64,000 nt of DNA from Cricetomys ansorgei (taxonomy: Eukaryota; Chordata; Mammalia; Rodentia; Nesomyidae), in contig JAMJFZ010003581.1 of NCBI GenBank assembly GCA_026225945.1, forward strand, positions 11,815,001 through 11,879,000. The letters are read 5' to 3'. A program made the position numbers and the translations under genes. Position 1 is the first letter of the stretch, and every line of letters starts with the position of its first letter. Shown in pieces: positions 13,311 through 25,062 of the stretch. The notes under the pieces are model-generated. The model was not told the origin of the DNA, did no database searches, and saw only the letters and a list, made by a program, of their open reading frames with translations.

Positions 13311-14246
13311 AAAAAAAAAAAAGGATCTTTCTGTATGCATACTGGGAATAAAAAGCCACAAGGGCTTTTCCAGCCAGAACTTTACAAACTAAACCACTTT
13401 TGATAGTATAAAGACCTTCTTTGAGTAACAGCCAGTAATACAAAGAATCCACTGTAACCGGTGTTCTTTGTTTCAAAACACTTAGTGGGCTGAAGGAATG
13501 GGTCTGTATAGTTTTCTCAGGAGAAATAATAACAAAATATAGTCAAATCAGCAAAAATAAGCAGAGATGTGATTACACTGAGAAATTTTGAAAGCAGCAT
13601 AACTGAACATACTACATATAGCTCACTGTTAGCTACCTACCACTAACATTTACGAATATTCTTCTCCAAATTATTTAATTTTATATGGAGATATAATTTC
13701 TCAGAGTAACAAAGCAGATGGAAAATTATGAAAAAATGAAATGTAGACTTCTTTTAATGTTCTTGAAGTTGAAAACAACAGCTATTACCTCTCAGGTAGC
13801 AATAGCATGACAGGCAACTTGCCATATATTGTATACCCATCCCATAAGACTCTCTACTCCCCTCTAAGAAAAGCAACACATCCATGCACTCCCTTCTTCA
13901 GATGAGAGCATGGTAGTGCAAAGTAGACAGCAGTATCCTCAGGCCAAGGGCTCCTGATGGTCTGCTGAACTGAAAGCCTTGTCCTTCAGCAGTGTCTAAC
14001 GGCTTCTTCCGTTCTTAGCAGGGAGCCTCATGATGAGGGTGCCTACATACACAGGACAAGGAAGACACATTGCAGATGGCTTCTGTAAACTGTGTTTTAA
14101 CTCAGAGGAGCCACAAATAAAAAATGTCCTTAACATATAAAGCCAGGTGCAGCAAGTATTTGAAAACTGGCATAAGTTCTTATATTTATATATGGATTTG
14201 GCATACAGAACAAATAATCAAAGACTTCATATGAAATTAAAAACAA

Positions 14247-14416
14247 TGGGGACTGGAGAGATGGCTCGTTAGTTAAGAGCACTTACTGCTATTGCAGAAG
14301 ACCGGACCTCTAGTCTCAGTGACCACATTAGGTGGCTTACATACACTTGTGATTGCAGCTCGAGGATCTATTGCCTCTGGCCTCTGAGGGCACCTGGGCT
14401 CAGGTGCACGTGCACG

Positions 14417-14460
<44 letters not shown>
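14247..14460 (+). repeat. B2/B3-type tRNA-derived SINE ending in (CA)n
   Basis: GGACTGGAGAGATGGCTCGT is the A-box-bearing SINE head; GTTAAGAGCACTTACTGCT and GTGACCACATTAGGTGGCTT follow. It ends in a pure (CA)n tract from 14420 to 14459. It is not a tRNA gene. Confidence 0.9.
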
Positions 14461-15366
14461 GATCCAACAAGGAAACCTGAATGCTCATTCATAATTCATT
14501 GCACAATAATGCCAATATGTAAGTGCCTTGTAAAAGCACCTGGCACACAATGAAGAAAATGTTTGGGAGAACTAACCACATGCAGAAAAAAAAATACACA
14601 GCTGGAGAAAAAATAATGTCTTCTGCAATTTAAAGACTCTTACTATGTTGACTTTCCTACTACAAAATAACAATATATAAAATAAGATTTCAAGTGGACC
14701 AAAAAAATCATAAAAAAAAAAACCTAAACTCTGTATACTCTATTAAATTTCAGAGAAAGCCAGGAATAAAACATGGTCGTATCCTCCACAAAAAGTGATT
14801 TTGTCACATACTTAAGACCCTTGGAAGATGTTGACTGTTGGGGGTTTTCCCTCTGGTTACCTTTGAGACAAACTGCCTCTTGAAGCAACATCAACTATTA
14901 CAATAGTCTTGAAAGCCAAGAACTACACACACTTAGCTGTAAACACTTGCATAGATTTCGGTAAGTTCTTACTTCATTAGTAGATTTTGTGCAGATAAAA
15001 TAAGACCTTAAAATTCAGTGTTTAAAAAGAAAGAAAAATAATTTCAAATTCAAACCAGACTTTTGTTCAAAAGATTTTAAACACCATTGTTACTGCTTTT
15101 CAGGTTTAATACAATTTAAAAGAATTTACTCTAACTAGAGAACAGATAACAGCATGAGATCTATATTTCCAAAGTTCTGACTTAAAATGTACAGTACTGC
15201 CAATGGTGAGGCCCATCCAAACATCTAAGATCAGGGTTTAGGGAGTGTACACTGCACAGGCACAGTCAGGTAGCTCTAGGAGTGTCTCCGCTACTTGATG
15301 TAAGTCTACGGTCGGTTAAGCGCATAGTTTACCTTTTCTCCACTTTCCCTTTTAAAGGTTTTAAGT

Positions 15367-15545
15367 TATGCGTCTAAGTGTGTCATAGGGTACACATGAG
15401 TGCAGCTGCCCACAGAGTCCAGAGGAGGGGGTGGCTCTCCTGGAGCAGGAGCTACAGGCAGTTGAGAGCTACTTGATGTACACTAGGGAACTGAATTCCA
15501 GCCCTCTGCAAGGGCAGTGGGTACTCAGAGCCACTACTTCTCTTC
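15367..15545 (-). repeat. B2/B3-type SINE, diverged
   Basis: Reverse-complement match to the tRNA-derived SINE body: GTCCAGAGGAGGGGGTGGC, CTCCTGGAGCAGGAGCTACA, then GAACTGAATTCCAGCCCTCT and a degenerate AGAGCCACT head. Confidence 0.6.
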
Positions 15546-15977
15546 CTTTTTACCTCACTATCCATTAAAAAAACAGATGAGATGATACAGTGTAGAGACA
15601 AAGTCTTTTAACAATATGAACACTAAGGTTAATACTGTCAAGGTTAATAAGCTATCAGAATCAAAGTGGCACAGTTCTTCTATTCATGTAAGAAATGTGG
15701 CACGTAGAAAAACAGTAATAGTTGACATAGAAAATAAAAAGAATGAGTCAACAAGCAGAGAAACCTAAAGGCTTCCTCATAAGTTATTATACTTCAGTGG
15801 GAGTAATACCATGTATTTATCATTAGAGCTCAAGTTCCAGTATTTTCCAATCTGCATGCCATCTAAGTGAACCTAAAAATCTTTGGTGTGCACTAAGACT
15901 AAGTTGTGATAAACCCCATTAGTAGATTTGCCTCACTGACCCCTCATCCAGAGGGGTGGGGATTGAAGCACCATGCC

Positions 15978-16105
15978 TGATGACTTCATCTCCATCCCTG
16001 GGATCCACATGGTGGCAGGAGAGACCAAACTCCCACAAATTGTCCTGTCACACACATGTATATGTATAAACACAGACACACACACACAGATACACACACA
16101 GAAAA
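15978..16105 (+). repeat. tRNA-derived SINE 3' part with CA-rich tail
   Basis: CCCTGGGATCCACATGGTGG followed by CAGGAGAGACCAAACTCC, CCTGTCACACACATG and then CA-rich sequence. This is the middle and 3' end of a B2/B4-type SINE; the head is lost. Confidence 0.65.
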
Positions 16106-16954
16106 TTGTTTTAAAGAAGTGCTAAGAGTCTCCTTTTCTTGTGGTTAGATTTTTTTTTATCCATTCATTCAGCAAACAATTAAACACCTGTTTTGTTTCA
16201 ATACTAAGTTGAATTCTAAGAACAGTCTCAAATTTCTCCTCCTATCCCTTTAGAAGTGAAGACTAGTATTTGCATCAAGGAATCAGGCGATAACAGTGCA
16301 AGAGTTGGGGTAACGCCTTGAACAGAAACCTGAGGCGGGCAAGGGTTCCACCAATAATACCTGGAGATAAATAGAGGTATAGTACCAATGGACACTAAGT
16401 AGCTCCTAGGGGGATGGGTGATGAGGTAAAATGATGATGCGAAGGGAGAAAACTCGATGAAAGTCTTATACTACATAGTGGACATCAAGATGTCCTCCAA
16501 GAAGGCAGTGAAAGGATGAGCAACTGTGGTACACAAGTCAACAGATAACAGTATTTATTATTCAGCACTGGGGACTGAACCTGGCACCTTGTACATGTTA
16601 AGGAAGTGCAAAGTAGAGGAACTTACATGTATATCACTAAATTAAGCCATTCTGAAATGTTCCACACTCTATTACCTTAAGCATATGACATTCTGGGAGA
16701 CAGTACAGATCTATAGTTTCTAAGCGCTTTGGGAAGAGAGGGAGGAATAGGCAGAACACACAGGAATTTTATAGTAGTCAAAATCCATATGACTTTTTAA
16801 ATGATGAAAAACTATATAGTGGCCAGGATTCAAATAGAGTGCCTCCTCCAAAAGTTCAATAAAACAGCCTGGTTCCGGTAATGGAAGACTGGGAGGGGCT
16901 ATAAGATAACCTGATGGGAGGCCGTGAGACCAAGTGGTTATACCCTTGAAAGAG

Positions 16955-17340
16955 ACTATGGCGGGTTAAATGAGAATGACCCTCATAGGCTCATACATTT
17001 GAATGCTTAGTTTCCAGTTAGTGAAACTATGTGGGAAGGATTAGGAGGTGTGGCCTTGTTGGAGGAGATGAAGCTTTGTTGAAGGTCTGTTACCAGGGTT
17101 GGATTTTGAGGTTCAAAAGCCCAGACCCAGACTTACCCAGTCTGCTGCCTGAGGATCAGTATGTAAACTCTCAGTTACCGCTCCAGCATCATGCCTGTCT
17201 GCTTCCTGCCATGATGACCGTGGCCTAACCCTCTATAACTGTAAGCAAGCCCACAATTAAATGTTTTCTTAGATAAGAGTTGCCTTGGTCACAATGTCTC
17301 ACAGCAATAAGTAACTCATAGTAACTAAGACAGAGACTGG
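16955..17340 (+). repeat. High-copy rodent interspersed repeat, class uncertain
   Basis: Recognised by TTAAATGAGAATGACCCTCA, TAGGAGGTGTGGCCTTGTTG, TTTTGAGGTTCAAAAGCCCA, ATGATGACCGTGGCCTAACC and the end GTAACTAAGACA. It is a familiar repeat in rodent introns; I cannot name the class with certainty. The 65-codon ORF inside is not a gene. Confidence 0.65.
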
Positions 17341-17761
17341 GACTTAGCCTATCTTCCTCACCTATCTCTCCCCTCTTGGCTACTGATATCGCAACATTGT
17401 CTCTTCACTTGCTTCTATCATTAGGTTCTAGCATGATAAACTGTTGATGCTGCCTGACCTGTGAATGTGAACCTCTAGAACCATGAGTCAACATAAACTT
17501 CTGTTTATCAAAAAGTATCCCATGTCAGGTGTCCATGAGTGATGTGAAGCCAATCACAAAAAAGAGTGAATCCTGAAGTCAACTATGGATTTAGGGTGAT
17601 GATGACTAGTTAATGTCAGTTTACGGATTCTAAGGAATGCACTGCAGATGTGGGATGCTGATAGCAGAGGAAGCTTTAGGTTTGTAGAGGCAGAAGATCA
17701 TGAACACTAAAGCTCTGTCTTTTGCTGTGAACTAGATCTTCTCTTAAGAAAATACAATGCA

Positions 17762-18065
17762 GGAGCCGATGAGATGTCTCAGGGAGTACAATGCATAATG
17801 TATAAGCATTAGGACTAGAGTTCAGATCCTCAACACGCAATGTACGCTCTGGGAGGTGGTGTGCACCTGAAACCCCCTGTGTTGGGAGGCAGTATGCACC
17901 TGAAAGGTAAATTCATGGAGGCCACTGTCAGCAGTCTGGCTGAAATAGCAAGCTTTAGGGTTAGTGAGAGACCCTGTCTCAAAAAGTAAAGTGGAAAAAC
18001 AACGGAATAAGACATCCTGCCTCCACATGGGCAAGTGCACCCCACATGTATATCTCTCTCTCTCT

Positions 18066-18111
<46 letters not shown>

Positions 18112-18120
18112 AATGCAAAC
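17762..18120 (+). repeat. Composite tRNA/B1-type SINE (B4-like) ending in (CA)n
   Basis: Head GAGCCGATGAGATGTCTCAG, then GAGTTCAGATCCTCAACAC, a degenerate B1-like block, GTGAGAGACCCTGTCTCAAA and CCTGCCTCCACATGGGCAAG. It ends in CT-rich sequence and a (CA)n tract (18070-18112). Confidence 0.75.
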
Positions 18121-19067
18121 ATGCATTAAAACATAATTTGTTATTATGGTATGTTAGGGAAATTGCTAAAGATTGTCAGGCTGAACTATAAAGTGACATA
18201 AATGGTATTAGTAACTGAAAGGGTACATTAGTCTCTATATCTGATGTGGTTATAACATTTTATGTCAGAGAGAAGAGAGCTGGAGTCAAGGGAGTACTTA
18301 AACATGCCTTCAAAAATAAGACCTGTGATTTGTGCTTTGATAAGCACATTTCAAAAAATGCATTGTCATGTAGTTTTGGAGCCTTTATTTTTAATCATTG
18401 AGGTTGGATAAAGGTTTTCTAGAAAAGACAAATTCAATCTGTAGTTGAAATTCTGCAGCTACAGTATGATGTTGAACATGCTGTTAGACGGAAAACAGAG
18501 AAGTAGAAGCTATGGGGTAGGACAGATGGAAGCACTGGCATACGGACAGCCAGTGGCTCAAGAGAAAGCAGAGAGCCAGCATGCAATAAAAAAGACCATC
18601 ATGTCAGCCACAAAGAAGACACGACTGCCACACACGCCAGGCCAGGGAATGGCTAGGGAAAACAGGGAAGTGATAGTGTCCTAACACATTCCAACATGTC
18701 CTTGCTGACCAGAAAAACAAGACAAGAAATGGAGCTAAAGGTCCAAAATGTAAGGAGACGACAAGGAGACCGGATTGGCTGTTGTTGATTAATGAGTACA
18801 CATGATGCGCATATAATGAAGTATTCATGAAGTATTCACCGCACTTTACAGTAAATGTATGTATTAGGTACTTATTTAAAAGAAAAATGAAATGTCAACC
18901 ATAAAGCAAGCCACCACAATCATTACCAACAACAAAAAACAAAAGCAGAAAGAAGGAAAACGTGAAAAGAAAGAAAATTTTTCCAGACACGACAAGTTCA
19001 GAGAGAAAAATCCACTACATCATACAGTTGTGAAACATTCTTACTGAGAAAATCAACAGGTAGCAGG

Positions 19068-19190
19068 GCAAGTGGAACAAGCCTGTAGTCCCAGCACTCT
19101 GGCGGCTGAAGCAGGATTTCCATGAGTTCAAGACCAGCCCAGGCTCCAGTTATGAGCCCTTATATCAGGAAAATAAAACAGACAAATATC
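19068..19190 (+). repeat. B1-related SINE, diverged
   Basis: AAGCCTGTAGTCCCAGCACT, GGCGGCTGAAGCAGGATTTC and ATGAGTTCAAGACCAGCCC are a 7SL-derived monomer core. The 3' half is degenerate. Confidence 0.7.
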
Positions 19191-19274
19191 TAAAGTCACC
19201 TAGTGTTGTCAACTAAACAAACAAGAGGTGTTTTTACATCTCTAGTTAGAATGTTTTCTTTGCAATTTTTTAAA

Positions 19275-19560
19275 ACGGGGTTTTAGGGAGATGACCCTTT
19301 TGGTCAAGTGGACAGGTACAAAGACCTGAGTTTGGGTTCCTAGTACAAACACAGGCTTGGGGAGAATACCTATAACCGAGCCTAGTCAGGATGGGGACAA
19401 GAGGATTCCCAGAGTCTTATTGGTTTGCCATGCTGGTCAAATTAGTTGACCTTCAGGCTTGGTGAGAGGCTAAAAAAATCAGAAAATAAAGGTTAGGAAC
19501 ACCTGAAAAAAGATACTTGCTGCTGACTTCAGGTACACATACACCAACACACATAATAAT
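19275..19560 (+). repeat. Composite tRNA-derived SINE (B4-like)
   Basis: GGGAGATGACCCTTTTGGTC head remnant, AGACCTGAGTTTGGGTTCCT, GACAAGAGGATTCCCAGAGT and TTCAGGCTTGGTGAGAGGCT. It ends with a CA-poor tail (CACATACACCAACACACA) and an A-rich stretch. Confidence 0.65.
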
Positions 19561-20067
19561 TAAAAATTATAAAAATAAAATGCTACGAACAATTTTAGGT
19601 ATTTAATTTTAAAAGTAGGCAATGCTTTTTTCCACAGCCATGTTAAAATGTACACATATACATTAAAAAAGATATTTATAACATGATGGGGCTACACAGA
19701 AGCCCATCCTAGGTCTCTGGAACACTCATTTGCCCACTGTCTTCAGAGTATTAACTGACCACAGGAAGAGCTCTGCTGCTGAGGGCTGGGGTGGATCAGA
19801 GCGTGTGTGTCTAGAAGTTTGCATATTCACAAGGAGATGGGATGTCCCCCACAACTATGAAGAGCTATGTCAGGAACTATATCAGAGAGTCTAATTGTAT
19901 GCTACACTGAGTGCAACTGCCGAGGTGCAGGTTGATGAAAGAATAATGGAGTACGACGGAAGACAGGCGCCTTAGGCTCGCTGGGAGGCAGGAGCATGGA
20001 GAGACGGAGGAAAGGGTACGTGACTGAGTCATAATGTAGGTGGACTGGCTAAAACGTACAAGTATGA

Positions 20068-20232
20068 GGGTTGGAGAGATGTCAACGCTCGAAAATGTAG
20101 TTCTTGTAGAAGAACTACATCACGTGGTTCACAAATGCCTATAGAACTCCAGCTCCAGGGGATCTAACAGCCTCTTCTGGACTCCATGGCCATTCACACT
20201 AATGGGGCACATGCGCACACACACAGAGAATA
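20068..20232 (+). repeat. B3-type SINE with rearranged 5' half
   Basis: GGGTTGGAGAGATGTCAACG head, then ATAGAACTCCAGCTCCAGGG, GATCTAACAGCCTCTTCTGG and a CACACACACAGAG tail. The segment after the head is replaced by a perfect hairpin (20096-20119). Confidence 0.75.
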
Positions 20233-20329
20233 TGGCTAATCATAAACTGGTACAAGAGCACAGTTTATAATAACTGCTCCCTTTTTTTCTTTGACTTTTC
20301 TCTTTTGTAGATTTGCAAATAATTTAATT

Positions 20330-20492
20330 TGTTTTTGTGTGTGTTCACACAGGTATGCTACGGTGAACTTGTGAAAATCAGAGGACAAGTTTCTGGAATT
20401 GTTTCTTTCACCATGGGATCTGTGGATTGAACTCAAGTTTGTCAGGTTTCGTAAACCAGGTATTTTATCTACTTAGCCATCTTGCTGGCCCT
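20330..20492 (-). repeat. tRNA-derived SINE (B2/B4 type)
   Basis: Reverse-complement SINE: AAATCAGAGGACAAGTTTCT, CACCATGGGATCTGTGGATT, GAACTCAAGTTTGTCAGG and CTTAGCCATCTTGCTGGCCC (the head). The last block is the reverse complement of GGGCCAGCAAGATGGCTAAG. Confidence 0.85.
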
Positions 20493-20606
20493 TGTATATA
20501 CTTTTAATCCACAAAAATAGCAAAATGTTGAGTGAAAACTAAATGGCTTAAAAAGTTCATTTTCTCCCAGTTCCGCAGTACAGAAGGCCCATGTTCTCTC
20601 TGCAAC

Positions 20607-20757
20607 TCCTGGCTCCTGGTGTTGGCAGGGTGGAGGGTCCATGACACATGTGACACTGGTAAGGGGGTGCCTGCTCACCTGTCCTGGCTCCTGGTGTTGG
20701 CAGAATGTGTTCCTTTTGAGGCCGGAGGGGCCATGTGTCCCGTGACATTCTGCACTG
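20607..20757. repeat. Imperfect tandem duplication, period 75 bp
   Basis: TCCTGGCTCCTGGTGTTGGC occurs at 20607 and again at 20682. The units then diverge but keep a shared order (GGAGGGTCCATG / GGAGGGGCCATG, GTGACACTGGTAA / GTGACATTCTGCACTGGGTAA). Overlapping ORFs on both strands come from this repeat. Confidence 0.75.
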
Positions 20758-20989
20758 GGTAAATTTGCTTTTTATAGACAAAGCCATGGAACAGTAGAAA
20801 AAACTAGCACTGATTCCTGAAGGAGAAACTCATGCTGGATTGACACATCTCCAACAGCGCTCCTACTTCTGTCTCTCCTACTCTTCTGTTCTTGAAAGAT
20901 AGCTTGATATATGCCAGCTCTGTGTTCTTTATTAGGTCATCTTTCTAGTTGAAAAGTAATGCAATGTAATAATACCACTGTTCTCATCA

Positions 20990-21275
20990 CAACAGCAAGG
21001 AAATGGAATCAGCCTAAATGCCCATCAAGAGATGAATGGATAAGGAAAATGTGGTATATACACAGGAATTTTTATTGAGCCACAAAGACAAATGAAATTA
21101 GGAAATTTTCAGTAAACTAGATGGAACTGGAGAATATTATATTAAATTAGGCAACCCAGGCTCAAAAAGACAAACATAGTATGTTTTTTCTCATATGCAG
21201 ATCCTATCTTTGGATTTTTATACATGTATATGTACATGGAAGTAAGTGTGCTTAGAATCTGAAAACCAGCAATAG
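20990..21275 (+). mobile_element. LINE-1 3' fragment (end of ORF2 and start of 3' UTR)
   Basis: TGGAATCAGCCTAAATGCCC, ATCAAGAGATGAATGGATAA and AAAATGTGGTATATACACAG, followed by TAGATGGAACTGGAGAATAT and CTCATATGCAGATCCTA. This is the conserved C-terminal ORF2 tail found in all mammalian L1s, running into 3' UTR. 5'-truncated; antisense to TBC1D5. Confidence 0.85.
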
Positions 21276-22365
21276 CTATTTTTGAGGTTGCAATGCAAGC
21301 CCTTCCTCTTCTAACCCCCACCCTTGTAGATTAAAACTAGGGTCTCACGTGCACAAGTTGAATGCTCTTAAATTGGGCTCCATCCTCCACTCCCAGTTCC
21401 TCTTAACATCAATATTAAGTGCAGAGTTCCACCTCTGCCTATATTCTCTTCTGTATGTGCTCAACTTAGGTAGGGTGACTGTGTAATTATCTGAATTGTA
21501 GTGGGAATCACTGCATGTGAAAATAGAACAGTACTGATAACTGTGACTTTCGGACAGCATATGTAAACCGAGACTATCTCAAACAAAGAAGGCTACTATG
21601 ATGACTTACACTTAAGAGACCATATCCATTGTTATGGTTTGAAATAACGACATATTAGTTATTTGCAAAACGCTATACATCCTTGATACTAACAATGACC
21701 TTAATGCTTTATATCTTCTGGTAATGATTTCTCACAAGAATCTCAAACTCTGTATAGCCAAAGATTAAATAACACTTAAATTCTTAAAGGTTATGTTTCC
21801 TATTCAATTATCTAGTCACTGAAGCCTCCAACCAGAAGACTGTTCTAGATTTCCTATTGCATTTACTTGTCATATTTATTTATGAAGCCATGCTATAAGC
21901 TTAGCTCTGAATATTTCTCTACATCACTGTCTGCCTTTTGGAATATGACCAGAACTATCTGATCTCCTAGCTCTAGCCTGATCTTATTCAATTTCATTTC
22001 CCACGCTGCTGCTAGAGTGGCCTACAGGTTACATTTCTGCTTTGAGTGTTCCAATAGCTGTGTGACTTACTGATCAGAGATGATAATCACCATCCCTCCT
22101 GCTCATTTTTCAATTTTATAAGCTTTTTCCTCATGAGCATTATAATCTAGTGATAACATATAATTTGAAGAAACACACATATACCCAGCAAGTAGCTTCT
22201 TACTTAAAGGTCTCTGTTCATATTGTTTCCTTCAGCCTGGAATACCTTTCTTTCATACTGCCTCTCAAGTTCAGCACCAGGCAAGCTTCTTCAGAACAAG
22301 AGTGACCTTAAAAACTGAATACTTTCTCACTTTAACTTCAGGAGGTATCATTTGCCATTATAGAA

Positions 22366-22402
22366 TAGTTAATTAATTAAATTAATTAATAAATTAATAA
22401 AC
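22366..22402. repeat. TTAA-type simple repeat
   Basis: Short tandem TTAA/TAAT units in AT-rich intron. Confidence 0.8.
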
Positions 22403-23857
22403 AATGCCATTTTTAGTACTTTTCTACATGTGCCTACGCATTACTGAATCAACAGAAAAATTAAAAATGTGTAAGGGCTTCAAATGTAAAGAAATGTGTC
22501 ATGTTCTATGAAATTAAGAGTAAATCTTAGTATAAGAGACATGATGATTACATTAATATATGCAGGTGAGGTGACAAAATTATGAAAAGGGTAGATAGTT
22601 AACTGTTTAAAGTTTCAGAAAATTAGAATGTATTTCAATAGTTGTCTGATTTGGGAAATTTTGTGAAAATATTATCCAAATGGGTATTTTTCCTAAGAGA
22701 GTTTTCTCATTCTCTTTTCTTCTTCTTTTTGCAACTGCAGAATATACACAACTTTAAAAGGGATATAAATATTGAATGTCCAAAAAATCAGTATGTATCA
22801 CATCTCCCCAAACAGCCTGCTTTGCTGTACAGCTGTCTCCTCTGATGCTTTCCATACCCTATATTCTTAAATCATTAGCTACGGCTCCAGGGGAACGGAC
22901 CTTCACTTTGTCTCTCAAGAATCCCAAACTGACTTTCCACACATAAAAAAATCTCCAGATTTTGGAGAAAATGCAACACTCTTATTCTACATAATGTTGA
23001 GGGAATAAAAGCAGTATAATAAAACTTGAAAGGAATATTAGTGCTCTCAGGGCAAGAGCATTTGGCATGCCTGGCATTCTGAGAACAAAGACACCCATCC
23101 AGCAATGCAACAGTCGCTGCTATGGCCTCTTACAATAGTTTTCTATTTCCTAATTCAATCACAGCATTTAATGTAATCTTTCCTAATTATATTTTGGCTT
23201 ACAAATCTTGCTTTGGGAACTGAGATTACTTCTCTGAGAAGAAAAATGATTTAAAGTATTATGAGATCTAAAACAGGCTCTGATATTTTCTACAAGCTGA
23301 GGCCCTGGGTTTCTGGCTATGGTAAACACCCTAAGGTGGTCCTGAAGAGTCAGGAACACATCGATCATGGAGTACTATATTAAGGAATAAAACATGTTAA
23401 AATGTAACTGGGCAGAAGTAAAATACTCCAGATTTATTTTTCCATTGGTTAGACATTGATATTATAAAAACAGCTCCAATCTCCCAATAAATATCCCTAA
23501 ATACTTGCTACATGTCAGAAGGTGGAGCTCTAAACATATCTGAAATGCTGCTTTCATATGCAGTCCTCAAATGTGTATAACAAGAAGGTTGAAACAGGCA
23601 GAAAGTGTTAAGAAAAATCCTTCGAAAGAATATCCCAGTTCTTTGAGGATAACATTACCCACATCTCCCACTTACAAGGTTCACTAAAAGAAAAGGTGTT
23701 CAGTGATTTCCTTTGACATTTCAAAAAAAAAAAATACTCCCTGTTATTAAAAACAGGTATGTGTAAATCCAGCAATTTAAAATACATTTAAAAGGCAAAA
23801 CACTTTTGAGAAATCATGGCTACGTCATCTAATGTGGGCAAGGTCACAAATACTTAC

Positions 23858-24000
23858 GAGCATCTCGGATGTAGAGTAACATAGCTATGAAGACATAGTC
23901 GACCAAGCTCAGGCTGAGCCCATCTGCAAACAAGGCGTCCCAGACTATCAGCAGGTCCTGCAGGGGGAACTCTCTCCCGAACAGCAGCCGCACCCATCGC
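23858..24000 (-). CDS. TBC1D5: TBC1D5 coding exon (143 nt, TBC domain core)
   Basis: Acceptor TTTCTGCGCAG|GCGATGG, donor GATGCTC|GTAAGTA. The exon reads RWVRLLFGREFPLQDLLIVW, then DALFADGLSLSLVDYVFIAM, then LLYIRDA, with one base at each end shared with neighbouring codons. It contains the conserved TBC block R-W-x-R-L-L-F-x-R-E-F and the W-D-x-L-F segment that packs the C-terminal half of the TBC domain. CpG content is higher than in the flanking intron, as expected for a constrained exon. The match to TBC1D5 is unmistakable. Small differences from my recollection of the human protein (for example Ile for Val in LLIVW) are conservative. Confidence 0.98.
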
Positions 24001-25020
24001 CTGCGCAGAAACCAAACAAGTTTAGAAATCAGGGATTCTGATAGCGATCCTTTTCTCATGAAACTTGAAAAGTTATAATTTGCTAATTGAGCATATTCAT
24101 AAAATGCAACATATTAAAAATATCATATAATTTAAAATTTAAGAAAGCATCATGTATCTAAGCAAAATACTATAAAATCTAAGTTTTACATTTTTAAAGT
24201 TCTACACTAGACCACAAGCATGATACATTATTCTTCTATGTGTAAAACACAAGTACGACACTTGGAAAGAAGAGAAAATATTCACACGAAATAGAAACCA
24301 CATTCTTTATCAAGAAAAGACAGGACAAACGTGTAGTCAACACAGTAGTTATGTTATATTTAAGGTTATCCATTGAAAATACCACTTCCTCAAATTTCAG
24401 TTTCTCTACCGATTTTTGTTAACCTTTTACAAATGTTTTTCATAACAAATCACCATGGTAAAACTTGGAAATTTATATCTTCACATTTAATAATAATTTA
24501 AAGTATTCACTTTAAAGTTAATGTTAGGTTAGGAAAAAAAATCAGTATTCTTGCAGATTTTTGGAGGCTCAAGTATACACAGTTATTGAAAATGAAAAAC
24601 ATTAATAATTTATTTTTGGCTTGAGATAGGTATTCCTAATAAGTTAAGCTATTTTTCAGGAAATGTTTTTCATGTTGATTTCTTGCCCAGGTAAATGGAT
24701 ACAGAACAGAAGTCAATAAGCAACTAGGATACTAAGCAGTATTTGTAAGTAACTGCATAACATAGTGATACATAAGACTTTACCTTTGAAATATCCTACT
24801 TAAGCAGTTTATATATAATGTTTACAAGAAGATTAGAATTTGGTTTGACACATTTTGATTCATTGACTTCTAATTTTATGCAATAGTGGTACAATTCTTT
24901 CATCGTCTTTCCCCAAGCACTTCAGCAAGAATTCTATGTAATTCTGGCATACTGCAGAGAATCCAGAAACTTAAATTTCTAGTACTAGCAAATAATACAA
25001 AAGAAAATTTTTAAAAGTTA

Positions 25021-25023
<3 letters not shown>

Positions 25024-25059
<36 letters not shown>
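25024..25059. repeat. (CA)n microsatellite
   Basis: Uninterrupted CA dinucleotides, about 18 units, not attached to a recognisable SINE. Confidence 0.95.

Positions 25060-25062
<3 letters not shown>

Larger units (their letters stand above)
9411..23857 (-). other. TBC1D5: TBC1D5 intron of 14447 bp
   Basis: Between the 23858 and 9410 exon ends. It carries an LTR (about 10890-12118), dense SINEs from 13.2 to 20.5 kb and an L1 3' end at 21 kb. Nothing recognisable in 9411-10889, 12119-13200, 14460-15366, 16110-16950 (apart from a possible short SINE scrap near 16555-16615), 18120-19067 and 21280-23857. Confidence 0.85.

Noticed and set aside
14247..14300. tRNA-like A/B boxes in SINE heads
   Set aside because: No cloverleaf or anticodon arm; they are Pol III promoter remnants of B2/B3 SINEs, not tRNA genes.
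14353..14553. ORFs with His-Thr or Cys-Val repeats at the (CA)n tracts (also near 17822-18191)
   Set aside because: Direct translation of microsatellites attached to SINEs.
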